64,000 nt of DNA from Streptomyces sp. NBC_00224. Lineage in GTDB: Bacteria > Actinomycetota > Actinomycetes > Streptomycetales > Streptomycetaceae. Position 1 is the stretch's first letter; each line of letters opens with the position of its first letter. Shown in pieces: positions 44,442-53,159 of the stretch. The stretch covers positions 8,848,377 through 8,912,376 of the forward strand of contig NZ_CP108106.1 of the NCBI RefSeq assembly GCF_041435195.1. The letters are read 5' to 3'. A program made the translations under genes and the position numbers. The notes beneath the pieces were generated by a model. It searched no databases and was not told where the DNA came from. It worked only from the letters and a program-made list of their open reading frames with translations.

Positions 44442-45969
44442 GCTTCGCTTTTATCCCTGCGCCGTGGGCCTGCATGGTTGGTTGGGTGATGTGTGGGACA
44501 TGGAACGGCCATCGCGGGACTCTCCAGGTAGGTGAAGACCAGGGGAGGACGCGATGGCCGTCGCTGTCAGTGTGCTCGGGCCCGGGATGTCCCGCCAGGG
44601 GCAAGCCAACCTGATGCGCTTTCGTAGGAGTTGGTATGCCTGTCTGGTCCGGCGCGCGGATGCGTTGTTTGAGCTGACGGACGCTCTACTGGCGGCCGGG
44701 CCGGTCGTCTCGCTGCCGTATCTGTCGCTGGACGGGCTGCACCGACGTGGTCACGGCAGCACCTACGCCGCCTTGGCCCAGGGCCGAGTGGATCCCGAAG
44801 CGGCACGTGAGTTGCTGGCCGACTCGCTGCCTGGTGTGTCGTGTCCGGTGTTCGCGGTGGATGTGAGTGTGTGGGTCCGCAGTGATGCCGAGTGCTCGCC
44901 CGGCCGCGGTTACTACTACCACCCCTCCAGGCACTCGGCGGGCCAGCCGATCGTGGCAGGCTGGGCCTATTCCTGGCTGGCCGGCCTGGAGCTGAGCACG
45001 AACTCGTGGAGCGCTCCGGTCGATGCCCGGCGCCTGCTCCCGGGCGAGAACCCCAGCACCATCGCCGCCCGCCAGATCCGCGGCCTGCTGCAACGGCGTC
45101 CCGAACTGGGCGCTCGGAGCCCGCTGTTCGTCTTCGATGGCGGGTACGACTCCGTCCGCCTCGCGCTCGACCTCACCGGCAGTCCGGCTCAGATCCTGGT
45201 CCGGGTCCGCTCCGACCGGTGCTTCTACGCCGACCCGCCACCCCGCAGGACGACGGTCGCGGGGCGGCCGCGGCGCCACGGCGCGAAGTTCACCTGTGCC
45301 GATCCCGCCACCTGGCCGACCCCGGACTCCGTCCACTCATGTGCGGACGAGCAGTACGGCGTGGTCACCGTGCAGCTCTGGCACCGCCTGCACGCCAAGA
45401 CCCAGCAGCATGACGGGCATGGCAGCCGTGGCCCTCGCCCTGTCGTCCCGGGCACCGTGGTCCGCCTCAGCGTCGACCGGCTGCCCGGCCGGGCCAGGGC
45501 ACCGAAGACGTTGTGGCTGTGGTGGGCGGGACCCTCCGGCCAGGTTCCCGATCCGGATTTGCTCTGGCGGGCCTATACCCGCCGCTTCGACATCGAGCAC
45601 ACCTTCCGCTTCGCCCGCCAGACACTGAACTGGACCCTGCCCCGCCCGCGCACCCCGGAACAGGCCGACCGATGGACCTGGATCGTGCTCGTCGCCTACA
45701 CCCAACTCCGCCTCGCCCGCCCCCTGGTCACCGACCACCGCCTGCCCTGGGAGAAACCACTGCCATCAAATCGGCTCACACCTGGCCGGGTCCGTCGACG
45801 ATTTCGTCATGTTCAGGCAGCAGTGGGAACACTGACCAACCCACCACAACCCTGCGGACGTTCCACCGGCCGACCACCAGGCAGCCGACGAGGCCCCGCA
45901 CCCCGCCATCCAGCAGTCAAAACAACCGCATGACCTACGATCCACCACTCTCAGGGATAAAAGCGAAGC
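44442..45969 (+). mobile_element. Insertion sequence with 18-bp perfect terminal repeats
   Basis: A 1528-base element bounded by GCTTCGCTTTTATCCCTG and its exact complement, with TTA (or TTAG) directly repeated at 44439-44441 and 45970-45972. One transposase gene fills it. The right-hand TTA is also the left target copy of the IS5-like element that follows, so the second element inserted exactly at the edge of this one. Confidence 0.85.
44554..45933 (+). CDS. DDE transposase
   Basis: A 459-residue transposase, ATG 44554 after GGGGAGG. Candidate catalytic acids: VFAVDVSVWVRSD (first Asp, about residue 110), LFVFDGGYDS (second Asp, about 195) and YTRRFDIEHTFRF (Glu, about 345). Target choice (YTAR-compatible TTAG) and motif spacing would suit an IS701-related group, but I cannot fix the family. 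It is intact and probably active. Confidence 0.82.
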   Translation: MAVAVSVLGPGMSRQGQANLMRFRRSWYACLVRRADALFELTDALLAAGPVVSLPYLSLDGLHRRGHGSTYAALAQGRVDPEAARELLADSLPGVSCPVFAVDVSVWVRSDAECSPGRGYYYHPSRHSAGQPIVAGWAYSWLAGLELSTNSWSAPVDARRLLPGENPSTIAARQIRGLLQRRPELGARSPLFVFDGGYDSVRLALDLTGSPAQILVRVRSDRCFYADPPPRRTTVAGRPRRHGAKFTCADPATWPTPDSVHSCADEQYGVVTVQLWHRLHAKTQQHDGHGSRGPRPVVPGTVVRLSVDRLPGRARAPKTLWLWWAGPSGQVPDPDLLWRAYTRRFDIEHTFRFARQTLNWTLPRPRTPEQADRWTWIVLVAYTQLRLARPLVTDHRLPWEKPLPSNRLTPGRVRRRFRHVQAAVGTLTNPPQPCGRSTGRPPGSRRGPAPRHPAVKTTA

Positions 45970-46033
45970 TTAGAGGCCCTAACAGAAGTTGTTGATCATG
46001 TGACTTTTGGTTCGGATGGTCGTTGGTCTGGCC

Positions 46034-46486
46034 GTGGGGAAACGTCAGTCGCGGCCTTGGATCGTGTCGGATGAACTGTGGTCGCTCATTGAGCCGTTGC
46101 TTCCGGGTCCGGCGCCGAAACAGGTGGAGGGACGCCCCCGGGTACCGGACCGGCAGGCACTCTGCGGGATCCTGTTCGTGCTGCATACCGGGATCCAGTG
46201 GGAGTACCTGCCGCAGGAGCTGGGGTTCGGATCCGGTATGACCTGCTGGCGGCGCCTGGCAGCGTGGAACGATGCCGGCGTCTGGGACCAACTGCACTTG
46301 GTGCTGCTGAAGAAGCTGCGGGTCGCGAAGAAGCTGGACTGGTCGAGGGCGGTGATCGACTCCTCCCACGTCAGGGCAGCTCGACGGGGCCCAAAAGCGG
46401 TCCCAGCCCGGTCGACCGAGCACGTCCGGGCAGCAAACACCACCTCATCGTCGACGGCCAGGGCATCCCACTCGCCGTCTCGCTGA
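46034..46486 (+). CDS. IS5-like transposase OrfA (copy 2)
   Basis: GTG 46034 aligns with the ATG of copy 1. The product carries IVSDELWSLIEPLLPG, GILFVLHTGIQWEYLPQELG and WSRAVIDSSHVRA. Coding character stops at the CCCAAAAG slip site (46389-46396), after which the -1 frame continues the enzyme. Confidence 0.78.
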   Translation: MGKRQSRPWIVSDELWSLIEPLLPGPAPKQVEGRPRVPDRQALCGILFVLHTGIQWEYLPQELGFGSGMTCWRRLAAWNDAGVWDQLHLVLLKKLRVAKKLDWSRAVIDSSHVRAARRGPKAVPARSTEHVRAANTTSSSTARASHSPSR

Positions 46487-46851
46487 CCGGCGGCAACCGC
46501 AACGACATCACCCAGCTGATACCCCTGCTGAAGAAGATCCCGTCTGTTGCCGGCCTCGTCGGACGGCCACGCAACCGCCCCGACAGCCTGCTCGGCGACC
46601 GCGGCTACGACCACGACAAATACCGCCGTCTCGTCTGGGCAATGGGTGTCAAACCGGTGATCGCCCGCCGCGGCGTCCCGCACGGATCCGGCCTCGGAGT
46701 CCACCGGTGGGTTGTGGAACGGACCATCGCCTGGCTCCACGGCTTCCGCCGACTACGCATCCGCTGGGAACGACGCGACGACATCCACGAAGCCTTCCTC
46801 GGACTCGCCACCTGCCTCATCACCCACCGCCACGTCCAACGCCTTTGTTAG
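46390..46851 (+). CDS. IS5-like transposase OrfB (copy 2, frameshift part)
   Basis: The -1 frame after the slip site encodes HHLIVDGQGIPLAVSLTGGN, GDRGYDHDKYRRLVW and VHRWVVERTIAWLHGFRRL, that is, the second Asp and the Glu of the catalytic triad. It is expressed as an OrfAB fusion through -1 frameshifting, as in copy 1. Confidence 0.78.
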   Translation, partial: PKSGPSPVDRARPGSKHHLIVDGQGIPLAVSLTGGNRNDITQLIPLLKKIPSVAGLVGRPRNRPDSLLGDRGYDHDKYRRLVWAMGVKPVIARRGVPHGSGLGVHRWVVERTIAWLHGFRRLRIRWERRDDIHEAFLGLATCLITHRHVQRLC

Positions 46852-46860
46852 GACCTCTTA

Positions 46861-47032
46861 GCCTGCTCCAGTTCGGCGATGACCTCGACGTGGTAGTCGC
46901 GGCGGTCGAAGCCCCCTCTCGTACGTGCCGCCACGAATGCCTGCCCCGGTGCCAGCGCTGGCACCAAGACGACGCCGGTGCTGCCTCCGGCGCGTTCGCG
47001 ATGGGCAGCGGTTCCTGCGCGGGCCGCCTCAA
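46861..47032 (-). pseudogene. Short frame cut by insertion sequence
   Basis: Immediately after the methyltransferase stop a minus-strand frame reads VLVPALAPGQAFVAARTRGG and then FDRRDYHVEVIAELEQA before running into the IS5-like end at 46857. The sequence looks protein-like but no standard start codon precedes it clearly, and its C-terminus is replaced by three codons from the IS. Probably the 5' part of a small gene truncated by the insertion. Confidence 0.3.
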
Positions 47033-48427
47033 TTACGCCGCCTCCTGCACAGGCTGGCTGTGCGGGGCCGCTGCCCCTGCCACGGTGTCCTGGCCCGTCA
47101 GGGCCTCGACGACCATGCCGACCAGGTCCCGGCCCGCGTTGGAGGTGACGGCGTTGCCGATCATCTCGACCTGCTGCTCGCGCCGTCCGAGGAAGACGAA
47201 GGTGTCGGGGAACTCCATCGCCCGTGCTGCCTCCCGGGCCCGGATCATCCGGTACCGGCACTCCTCCAGGCTGGTGGCGTAGCCGATCAGCCCGTGGCGG
47301 TCGTGGGTGGTGAGGGTGGGCATCGGCTGGGTCACGGGCTGCGCCGTGCTGTTGCCGTAGTACGGCAGGAGCTCGTGGGAGGCCGGATCGGCGTAGACGA
47401 CGCCGTGGTTGATGCCACCGGCGGTCAGCGTGGACATTGGCTCGCTGGCCCGGCGGTGCGTGGAGCCGCCGCCGTGCAGCTCGACCATGTACGGCTCGAT
47501 GAAGGCACCTGGGCCGTGCACCCGCTGGTACCTGTCCCACCCTGCGCTGATCTTCCGCATGGTGTTGGGCGCCAGAGGCCTGAGCCGCTCCCCGAGCATC
47601 TGGGCGGGAAGGGTGAGGTCCAGGGCCTCGATCGCGCCGCGCACGGGCGGTTCGACCACCTGGTTGCGGCAGGTGACGTGGGGACAGCGGTAGAGATACT
47701 GGCCCGTCTTGACGCCGTAGACGCCCCAGGGGCGCTCCGGGCTGCACACCCGCGTCCGTTTGAAGGACTGCATCAGATGGACACGGCCGTGCGCGGGGCA
47801 GATCCCGTAGGGGCGCAACCACTTGTCGAAGTCGGGCGCGCGGTCGCCCTGGCGCCAGAAGACGACATACATCCGCGGGCGGCGGGAGCGGGAGCCGGGA
47901 CCGGCGGCCTGGGCATGGGCGGAGTCCAGGTAGACGATCCGGTACAGGTACGGGCCCCACAGGGCGACGCTGCGCACCCAGGTGTCGAACGCGAACCCCG
48001 GAGCATCTGCGGGTCCCCACCAGCGGGCGTCGGGCACGTTCTCGACGATGATCGCCCGGTAGCGGTGGTGCTCGGCGAAGCGGGCGACGTCGTGCATGGT
48101 GGCCCGTGAGCGGATGGCGGCTTCGTCCGTGCCGTCGGTGGCGAACAGCCCGTCGTTGAACTCCCCGTAGCAGCGCTTTTTGCCCCGGGCCCGGGTGTGG
48201 TGGGTGCATTCCGGTGACGCCCACAGGATGTCGGTGCGCGGGTACTTGGCCGGGACGACCTGGGAAATGTCGGCGCAGTCGTGGTCGGTGTGCGGATGGT
48301 TGTGCTGGTGGGTGTCGATGGCGTGCCGGGCATGGTTGGCCGCCATCCGCACGCGGACGCCGTCAATCAGCTCGGCCCCGAGAGTGGAGCCACCGGCGCC
48401 GCAGAACAAGTCGGTCACGGTGATCAC
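47033..48427 (-). CDS. C5-cytosine DNA methyltransferase
   Basis: A 464-residue enzyme. Motif I is VTDLFCGAGGSTLGAE at the N-terminus. Motif IV is ILWASPECTHH with the nucleophile Cys in SPEC rather than PPC. Motif VI is AIIVENV. A target-recognition stretch lies between about 190 and 370, and motif X-like EQQVEMIGNAVTSNAG is near the end. I prefer GTG 48427 (AGCAGGAAC upstream, and motif I begins at once) to TTG 48448. No restriction enzyme gene is adjacent, so it is probably a solitary methylase protecting or marking the plasmid. Confidence 0.85.
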   Translation of the reverse strand: MITVTDLFCGAGGSTLGAELIDGVRVRMAANHARHAIDTHQHNHPHTDHDCADISQVVPAKYPRTDILWASPECTHHTRARGKKRCYGEFNDGLFATDGTDEAAIRSRATMHDVARFAEHHRYRAIIVENVPDARWWGPADAPGFAFDTWVRSVALWGPYLYRIVYLDSAHAQAAGPGSRSRRPRMYVVFWRQGDRAPDFDKWLRPYGICPAHGRVHLMQSFKRTRVCSPERPWGVYGVKTGQYLYRCPHVTCRNQVVEPPVRGAIEALDLTLPAQMLGERLRPLAPNTMRKISAGWDRYQRVHGPGAFIEPYMVELHGGGSTHRRASEPMSTLTAGGINHGVVYADPASHELLPYYGNSTAQPVTQPMPTLTTHDRHGLIGYATSLEECRYRMIRAREAARAMEFPDTFVFLGRREQQVEMIGNAVTSNAGRDLVGMVVEALTGQDTVAGAAAPHSQPVQEAA

Positions 48428-48467
48428 GTCGAAGTTCCTGCTCTTCAAAGAGAGGTGGATGGCTGCG

Positions 48468-49691
48468 TCAGGGCAGCTGGAGCTGCGCGCCGGAGCCCGA
48501 AAGCAGGGCGTCCCACGCCTTGTCGAAGCCGCCGTCCTGCTTGTCGATCACGTGGGCCGGGGCGGTGCAGAACAGTTCCTCGGCCATCGGCCAGCCGTCT
48601 TGGCGGGGGCGGACCCAGGCCCGGGCGCGCCCGTAGAGCCGGTCGTGCTCGACGTCGACGCGGTGCCGCTGGGAGAGGGAGGTCAGTCGCCGGGCGAGTA
48701 GCTGGGGGTGGCCGAGGTCGACGCGTTCGGTGGAGCGCATCACGGGGCGGCGTCGGCCGTCGGCGGTCAGCAGGAACAGGCGGCGCACGTGGTAGAGCGC
48801 CCAGGGCGTGTCGAGTTCGCGTGCGAAGGCCTCCAGGCAGGCCCGGTCCCGTAGCTGGGAGGGGTCCAGCATGTCCAGGAGGCTGCCGGTCCTGCCGTAG
48901 AGCGTGGCGTTGGGGTTGAGGCTCATCGCGGTGTACTCCAGGCGCAGCACCTGTCCGGCGATGTCCGGGTGGGTGCGCATGCGCTCCAGGTGGGCGGGCA
49001 GCGCGCCCATGGAGACGGGGAAGCAGCAGAAGGTGCAGTACGACTTGGGCCAGTGGACGCCGAACCGCAGGTGGAGGTAGTCCTCGACCTCGCGCCTGCC
49101 CCAGCCCCATTCGATGAGCGGGAACACCCCGGTGCGGCCCGGGATCTTCGAGTGAGTGGTGTCATTCAAGAGGCGGCCCGGCTCGTCGGCGTTGAAGCCC
49201 AGGATCTGCCGGAAGGGGCGGCCGCCGAAGACCCGGCCGAGCCACAGGTCACCGACCTCGCCCTTGGCCCGGAGGCTGCACTTGCGCGCCCCGGCCTGCT
49301 GGGGAACGGTGCCGACGGACTCCATCTCCTCCCACAGCGTCCACGCTCCACGGGCGTGGAGCTGCTCAGGGTGGCGGCAGTCGTCCAGCACGGTGATCCC
49401 GTCCGCCTTGAGATGTCTGTTGCGGGCCAGCTGGACGAACCGCACGCGGTGCTGGCGCAGCAGTGGGAGCATGAACTCCGTACACAGCAGCCGGGTTTCG
49501 GGCCACTCGCTGCCCGTGGCCATGTAGAGGACGGCGGTGCGCTGGAGGTCGATGCCGTGGGCGGCGGGGTCGGTGAGCATGCGGGCGAGGTAGGCGGTGG
49601 AGTCGGCGCCGAGCCCCCAGTTGATGACGGTGTCCAGGTCGTCGTCGGCGGTCAGGCCGGGCAGGAAGAGGCTGTACGCGGTGCTTGGCAT
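48468..49691 (-). CDS. PAPS-reductase-like PP-loop protein, divergent
   Basis: A 407-residue protein, ATG 49691 after AAGGAG. The PP-loop is altered: VINWGLGADSTAYLARML replaces the usual SGGxDS core (Gly-Ala-Asp-Ser). Further blocks are LYMATGSEWPET, ARKCSLRAKGEVGDLW and SYCTFCCFPVSMGAL, whose cysteines could bind a metal cluster. Similar proteins occur in actinobacterial plasmids and phages with unknown roles. It sits 41 bases upstream of the DNA methyltransferase on the same strand, so a DNA-modification link is possible but not shown. Confidence 0.7.
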   Translation of the reverse strand: MPSTAYSLFLPGLTADDDLDTVINWGLGADSTAYLARMLTDPAAHGIDLQRTAVLYMATGSEWPETRLLCTEFMLPLLRQHRVRFVQLARNRHLKADGITVLDDCRHPEQLHARGAWTLWEEMESVGTVPQQAGARKCSLRAKGEVGDLWLGRVFGGRPFRQILGFNADEPGRLLNDTTHSKIPGRTGVFPLIEWGWGRREVEDYLHLRFGVHWPKSYCTFCCFPVSMGALPAHLERMRTHPDIAGQVLRLEYTAMSLNPNATLYGRTGSLLDMLDPSQLRDRACLEAFARELDTPWALYHVRRLFLLTADGRRRPVMRSTERVDLGHPQLLARRLTSLSQRHRVDVEHDRLYGRARAWVRPRQDGWPMAEELFCTAPAHVIDKQDGGFDKAWDALLSGSGAQLQLP

Positions 49692-49699
49692 GGCACGGG

Positions 49700-50087
49700 C
49701 TCCTTCGCGGCCGGGCCGGGCCGGGTCTGGGCGGGGATGATGAGCAGCAGGCGTTGAAGTAGTCCGCTCCGTGCGGGGATACGGCGGGCAGGGTCAGGTC
49801 GCCGTCGGCGACGTCACCGGCGCGGGCCATCCGCGCGAGCGCGGGATCCGGAGCAGCGGGGCGTGGTCTTCGTCGTCGGTGTGGGCGGTGACGACGGCGT
49901 CGAAGAACTCGACGTACTCGGCGTGCTGAGGCGTGGCGGGTTCCTCTCTGCCTGCCCGGGCTTGGGCCGCCGTGCAGGGGAGGGCTGTTGACGAGGGAGG
50001 CAGGGCGGCCGCAGGGGTGCGTGCCCTGGACGGCGTGCCGCGAGGCACTGCGGTCCGTGTGCACATGCTGGGTGGCGGGCGCGGCAC
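49700..50087 (-). pseudogene. Frame-broken small acidic protein
   Basis: One minus-strand frame holds TPQHAEYVEFFDAVVTAHTDDEDHAPLL. Near 49840 the sense jumps to the next frame, ALARMARAGDVADGDLTLPAVSPHGADYFNAC, close to the start of the PP-loop gene. The two halves read as one protein of about 100 residues. A single-base change or an error near 49840-49850 breaks it. The start codon is uncertain. Confidence 0.4.
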
Positions 50088-50135
50088 GCAGAGGCCAGTC
50101 AGGGCCGGCGGTCAGCTCAGCGCGGGAGAGCGCTG

Positions 50136-50676
50136 TCAGATGTCGACGTGGGGGGGGGGGGGGGGGGGGGGAAGTGCCGTTGTCCGTCGCGGTGGTGGTG
50201 CTGCACCAGCCGGAAGACCGCTGCTGCTCCCACCAGGCGGGAGGGCGGCCCGGCTGGCTGAGCGCAGCGGGAGCAGCCCGTGGCGGTGCGGGTCGGGGCG
50301 CTTCGGGTGCGGTGATGGGGGCGGCGGCGGCCGGGCTGGGCAGGCTGGTTTCGGTGTAGGCGATGCGCTGGCGGAGGCTGATGCCGAGGTCGTCGAGGCT
50401 GAGGTGGATGGAGTTGTCCTTGGTCGCGGTGATGCGGCCTGTGGCCAGGACGGTGACTCCGCGGGTGAGGGATTCGGTGGCGTTGCGGGCGAGGTTCCGC
50501 CATGCGGTGCAGATGTAGGTGATCGGGTTCCCGTCCCGCCACGTCTGCGTGGCGGGGTCCCACTGCCGTGAGGTCTGGGCCAGCTGGAAGCGGCAGACGG
50601 CGAGGCCGGATGCGGTGAAGCGGCATTCGACGTCGCTGGTGACGGTGCCGGACACGTGCGTGGTCGGCGGGGACAT
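50136..50676 (-). CDS. ssb: Single-stranded DNA-binding protein
   Basis: ATG 50676 follows GGAGGTG. Residues 1-105 are an SSB OB-fold: SGTVTSDVECRFTASGLAVC, WRDGNPITYICTAWRNLARN, GVTVLATGRI and LSLDDLGISLRQ. A Pro/Ala-rich linker follows and runs into a tract of 22 C on this strand. As written, the frame after the tract has no sensible ending and would run to 49366. With one base fewer it would stop at 50136 with the tail HVDI, so I give that end. Plasmid SSBs coat incoming single strands during transfer. It is the first gene behind promoter P1. Confidence 0.75.
50150..50171. repeat. 22-base homopolymeric G tract inside ssb
   Basis: Twenty-two consecutive G (C on the coding strand of ssb), encoding the polyproline run near the SSB C-terminus. 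The tract length decides between three different C-termini, so it is either a slippage-prone switch or a sequencing artefact. Confidence 0.85.
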
Positions 50677-50696
50677 GCGGGAACACCTCCGATACC

Positions 50697-50735
50697 AAAT
50701 AATTGTGTGAGTTGGGATGGGGTCAATCCCCCTTG
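50697..50735 (-). promoter_or_regulatory. Promoter P1 upstream of ssb
   Basis: On the minus strand TTGACC is followed after 16 bases by AATTAT, preceded by CACAC. A GGGG..CCCC inverted repeat covers the -35. It is the most divergent of seven similar promoters. The start codon of ssb lies about 22 bases downstream, so the leader is very short. Confidence 0.6.
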
Positions 50736-50767
50736 GCCGGCCCTCCTCGCCGGACCAGCCGCCGCAG

Positions 50768-51520
50768 TCATCGCCGCAACCGTGGTGGAACTGCGTGTGT
50801 CGGCGCGGCACCGCCGCAGAACACGGTGGAGTCCCCGACCTCGACCAGCAGGGCAACCGTGCCGCTGGGCTGGACGATCAACTCGTCAGCGGCATCGAGA
50901 TGCACCGAGACCCGCATAGCACGGCGGTCCGCGTCCAGGTACGCGAAGACCAGGACTTTGGCGACCTCAAGGCAGGGCAGGCCCTCGTCGGCGCGGTCCG
51001 TCATCGGGTGGAAGACGGCCGCACTGTTGGCCTCGGCACACATCTCTTCGCCCGGGAAGCGGAAGCCGTCGGGGCCGGAGACAGCCGGTAGCGGCAGTTC
51101 GATGTCGTCGGCGTACAACGAGTAGCGCTCATCTGCTCGTTGTGCCCGCGGCCCGTAGTGCAGGCGGACGGCCGCACGGTCGCTGATCGGCGGGCAGTGC
51201 GGGATGCGGTCGTCCCCGGCCACGTTGTCCCAGTTGCTGCGCACACGCTGCGCCAGGCAGGCCAGCGCGGAGTTCTCGTCGGCCCACAGCGTCACCTCCT
51301 GCCCGTTCCGGTCCTCGCGGTGCGGCGCCCAGGCGCTGCCGACGATGGTGCGCGACGGCGCGGGCGGGCTGGTGAAGTCGAACCCCGCCAGCCACGCGTC
51401 GAGGATGCCGACGGTGTCGGCGCCGGGCCACTCGCCCGCGCGCTCGTGGAGCGCGGTCATCTGCTCGTGCAGGTCGATGACGGCCGCGCCCTCGGGCGTG
51501 GCCGGGTCAGGCGTGATCAT
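50768..51520 (-). CDS. Hypothetical plasmid protein
   Basis: A 250-residue acidic protein starting MITPDPATPEG, with an AAAGGAG ribosome site. Blocks such as GILDAWLAGFDFTSPP and DRAAVRLHYGPRAQRADERYS suggest a folded domain, but no family is recognised. It is separated by 41 bases from the upstream 204-aa gene and lies upstream of P1. Confidence 0.6.
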   Translation of the reverse strand: MITPDPATPEGAAVIDLHEQMTALHERAGEWPGADTVGILDAWLAGFDFTSPPAPSRTIVGSAWAPHREDRNGQEVTLWADENSALACLAQRVRSNWDNVAGDDRIPHCPPISDRAAVRLHYGPRAQRADERYSLYADDIELPLPAVSGPDGFRFPGEEMCAEANSAAVFHPMTDRADEGLPCLEVAKVLVFAYLDADRRAMRVSVHLDAADELIVQPSGTVALLVEVGDSTVFCGGAAPTHAVPPRLRR

Positions 51521-51561
51521 GGAAAGGCTCCTTTGGGAAGGGATGGTCAGGGAGGGAAGGG

Positions 51562-52176
51562 TCACGGTGTGCCGTCCAGGAGGTCGTGCACCAGCGCCAT
51601 CAGACGCTCCTGTTCGGCCGTGAGCGGGGCGGTGCGCAGGACGCGGGTGCGCAGGACGGGTACGTCGAGGCTGATGCCCGAGGGCGCGTCGATCTGGCCG
51701 GGCGGGAAGACCAGGCGGTAGGTGTGGGTGTGGATCATCCAGGCCTCGTAGCGGTCGGCCGGTTGGCCGTTGCGGGCGGCGTCGCCGTGGTCGGGGGCGA
51801 GGGAGGGGCAGGGGCAGGCCGGATCGGTGCAGGGCCGTCCGGCCGCGTGGCTGGCCAGGACGGGACGCTGGCGGTAGCGGGTGGCGGTGCCGTTGAGCAT
51901 GGGGCAGTGCGCGGCGGTGTACGGAAGGCACTCGGGGTGCAGCGCGGGTTCCGGGCAATGGCCCTGGGCCACGTCGGCGGGGCGCACGATCACGAAGCAC
52001 CGCTCGTTGAGTGACTGGCCACAGATCTGGCACAGGCAGTGCAGGAAGGCGGCACGGGCCCGCTCGGCGTCGAGACTCCCGAACGCCGCGTGGCCGTTAT
52101 GGATCAGGGACACCCAGGGCACGACCAGCCCGCCGGCCAGCGGTCGACGTGCACAGCGTTGGGGGACCGGTGGCAT
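51562..52176 (-). CDS. Hypothetical Cys/His-rich protein
   Basis: A 204-residue protein, ATG 52176 after GAAGGAG. Residues 45-125 contain CLCQICGQSLNERC, CPEPALHPECLPY, HCPMLN and CTDPACPCP. These pairs of Cys and His could form two zinc sites. The C-terminus (PLTAEQERLMALVHDLLDG) is a helix. It is part of the run of leftward small genes that follows parB. Confidence 0.6.
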   Translation of the reverse strand: MPPVPQRCARRPLAGGLVVPWVSLIHNGHAAFGSLDAERARAAFLHCLCQICGQSLNERCFVIVRPADVAQGHCPEPALHPECLPYTAAHCPMLNGTATRYRQRPVLASHAAGRPCTDPACPCPSLAPDHGDAARNGQPADRYEAWMIHTHTYRLVFPPGQIDAPSGISLDVPVLRTRVLRTAPLTAEQERLMALVHDLLDGTP

Positions 52177-52232
52177 CACTGGCTCCTTCGAATCGCGGGG
52201 ATGGGGTTGCGCGCCTGGCCCGTGGCGTCGCT

Positions 52233-52652
52233 TCAACTGCTCTGTGGTGGGGGAGGGGTGGTGAGCAGGGTGTCCCAGTGGGCGTGGCGGAAGTCGGTGG
52301 CGGTGTGCAGGCGCAGGTGCAGCCAGCCGAGAGGTTGTCCGGCGTGCAGGACGGCTTCGGCGGCGATGGCGGCGGCCCGGGGATAGGCGGTGGCGTCGTC
52401 GGGGTCGGTGGCGGCCAGGATCAGGCCGGGGCGGTGGGGCATGTGGCGGAGCAAGAAGTGGGGGTAGCTGCGATCGTCCAGGATGACGAGGGGGGCTTTG
52501 TGGTAGGCCTCGCGGGTGAACACGGCGGACGGTGAGTGGTGCAGGGGGACGGGGCAGGGCAGCAGGCCGATGGGGTCGTGGTCGAGTCGGTCGCTGATGA
52601 TCAGCACCGGCTGGCGGGGCGGGTCCGGGGCAGCGTGTGCGGGAGCGGACAT
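52233..52652 (-). CDS. Hypothetical protein
   Basis: A 139-residue protein. VLIISDRLDHDPIGLLPC near the start and PLVILDDRSYPHFLLRHMP suggest an alpha/beta fold with two acidic strand ends. The family is not recognised. It shares the leftward run, 57 bases before the next gene. Confidence 0.55.
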   Translation of the reverse strand: MSAPAHAAPDPPRQPVLIISDRLDHDPIGLLPCPVPLHHSPSAVFTREAYHKAPLVILDDRSYPHFLLRHMPHRPGLILAATDPDDATAYPRAAAIAAEAVLHAGQPLGWLHLRLHTATDFRHAHWDTLLTTPPPPQSS

Positions 52653-52724
52653 GGCAGGTGACCCGTCGATTTTGTGAGAGGGCGGGACAGCCGGGCGGGC
52701 TGCCCCGCCGCGTGCGGGGGTCGG

Positions 52725-53054
52725 TCAGCCGAGCGGGAAGAGCACGAGGGCCCGCACGGCGCTGTCGGGGACGGTGGGGAACAGCTCGCGCAGTTCCGGG
52801 TCCTTGGCCAGCTGCTCGGGCAGGCGGAAGACGTCGCCGACCAGGCCGCTCAGGGTCGGCGCGTACCGGGAGTGGCTGTAGCTGGCCAACGGCGAGAAAG
52901 TGTTGCCCTCGGCGTCGCCGGAGAGCACCACGAGCGTGCTGCCGGGCAGGCGGCGCCAGTCGTTGCGGAGCAGCTGGCGCAGCACGGCCAGGGTGAGGGG
53001 TTGGTCGCGGGCGTCGGCGTCCACCGGGGATGCCGCCTGCGGGGAGTCGCTCAT
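52725..53054 (-). CDS. Hypothetical small protein
   Basis: A 109-residue protein. LTLAVLRQLLRNDWRRLPGSTLVVLSGDAEGN and LSGLVGDVFRLPEQLAKDPELREL point to a compact alpha/beta domain. No motif is known to me. The same operon as its neighbours is likely, given spacing of about 70-105 bases. Confidence 0.55.
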   Translation of the reverse strand: MSDSPQAASPVDADARDQPLTLAVLRQLLRNDWRRLPGSTLVVLSGDAEGNTFSPLASYSHSRYAPTLSGLVGDVFRLPEQLAKDPELRELFPTVPDSAVRALVLFPLG

Positions 53055-53159
53055 GGCTGCCTCTTTCGGGCGCGGGCCGGGTGGCGGGGACGCCCGGCTG
53101 GGGAGTGGGGACGGGGTGGCGCCTGCGTCGCGCCGGGCGGCGCGACGCAGGCCCGGGGG

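Larger units (their letters stand above)
45973..46857 (+). mobile_element. IS5-family (IS427-like) insertion sequence, copy 2
   Basis: An 885-base element with ends GAGGCCCTAACA and GAGGTCCTAACA (inward), flanked by TTA at 45970-45972 and 46858-46860. It is clearly related to copy 1 at 26497 but has many silent and some coding differences, so the two are separate arrivals or old copies. Confidence 0.85.

Noticed and set aside
49366..50135. Long C-terminal extension of SSB as literally encoded
   Set aside because: After the G tract the frame is Arg/Pro-rich nonsense that overlaps the next gene by 330 bases; a short tail is far more likely.
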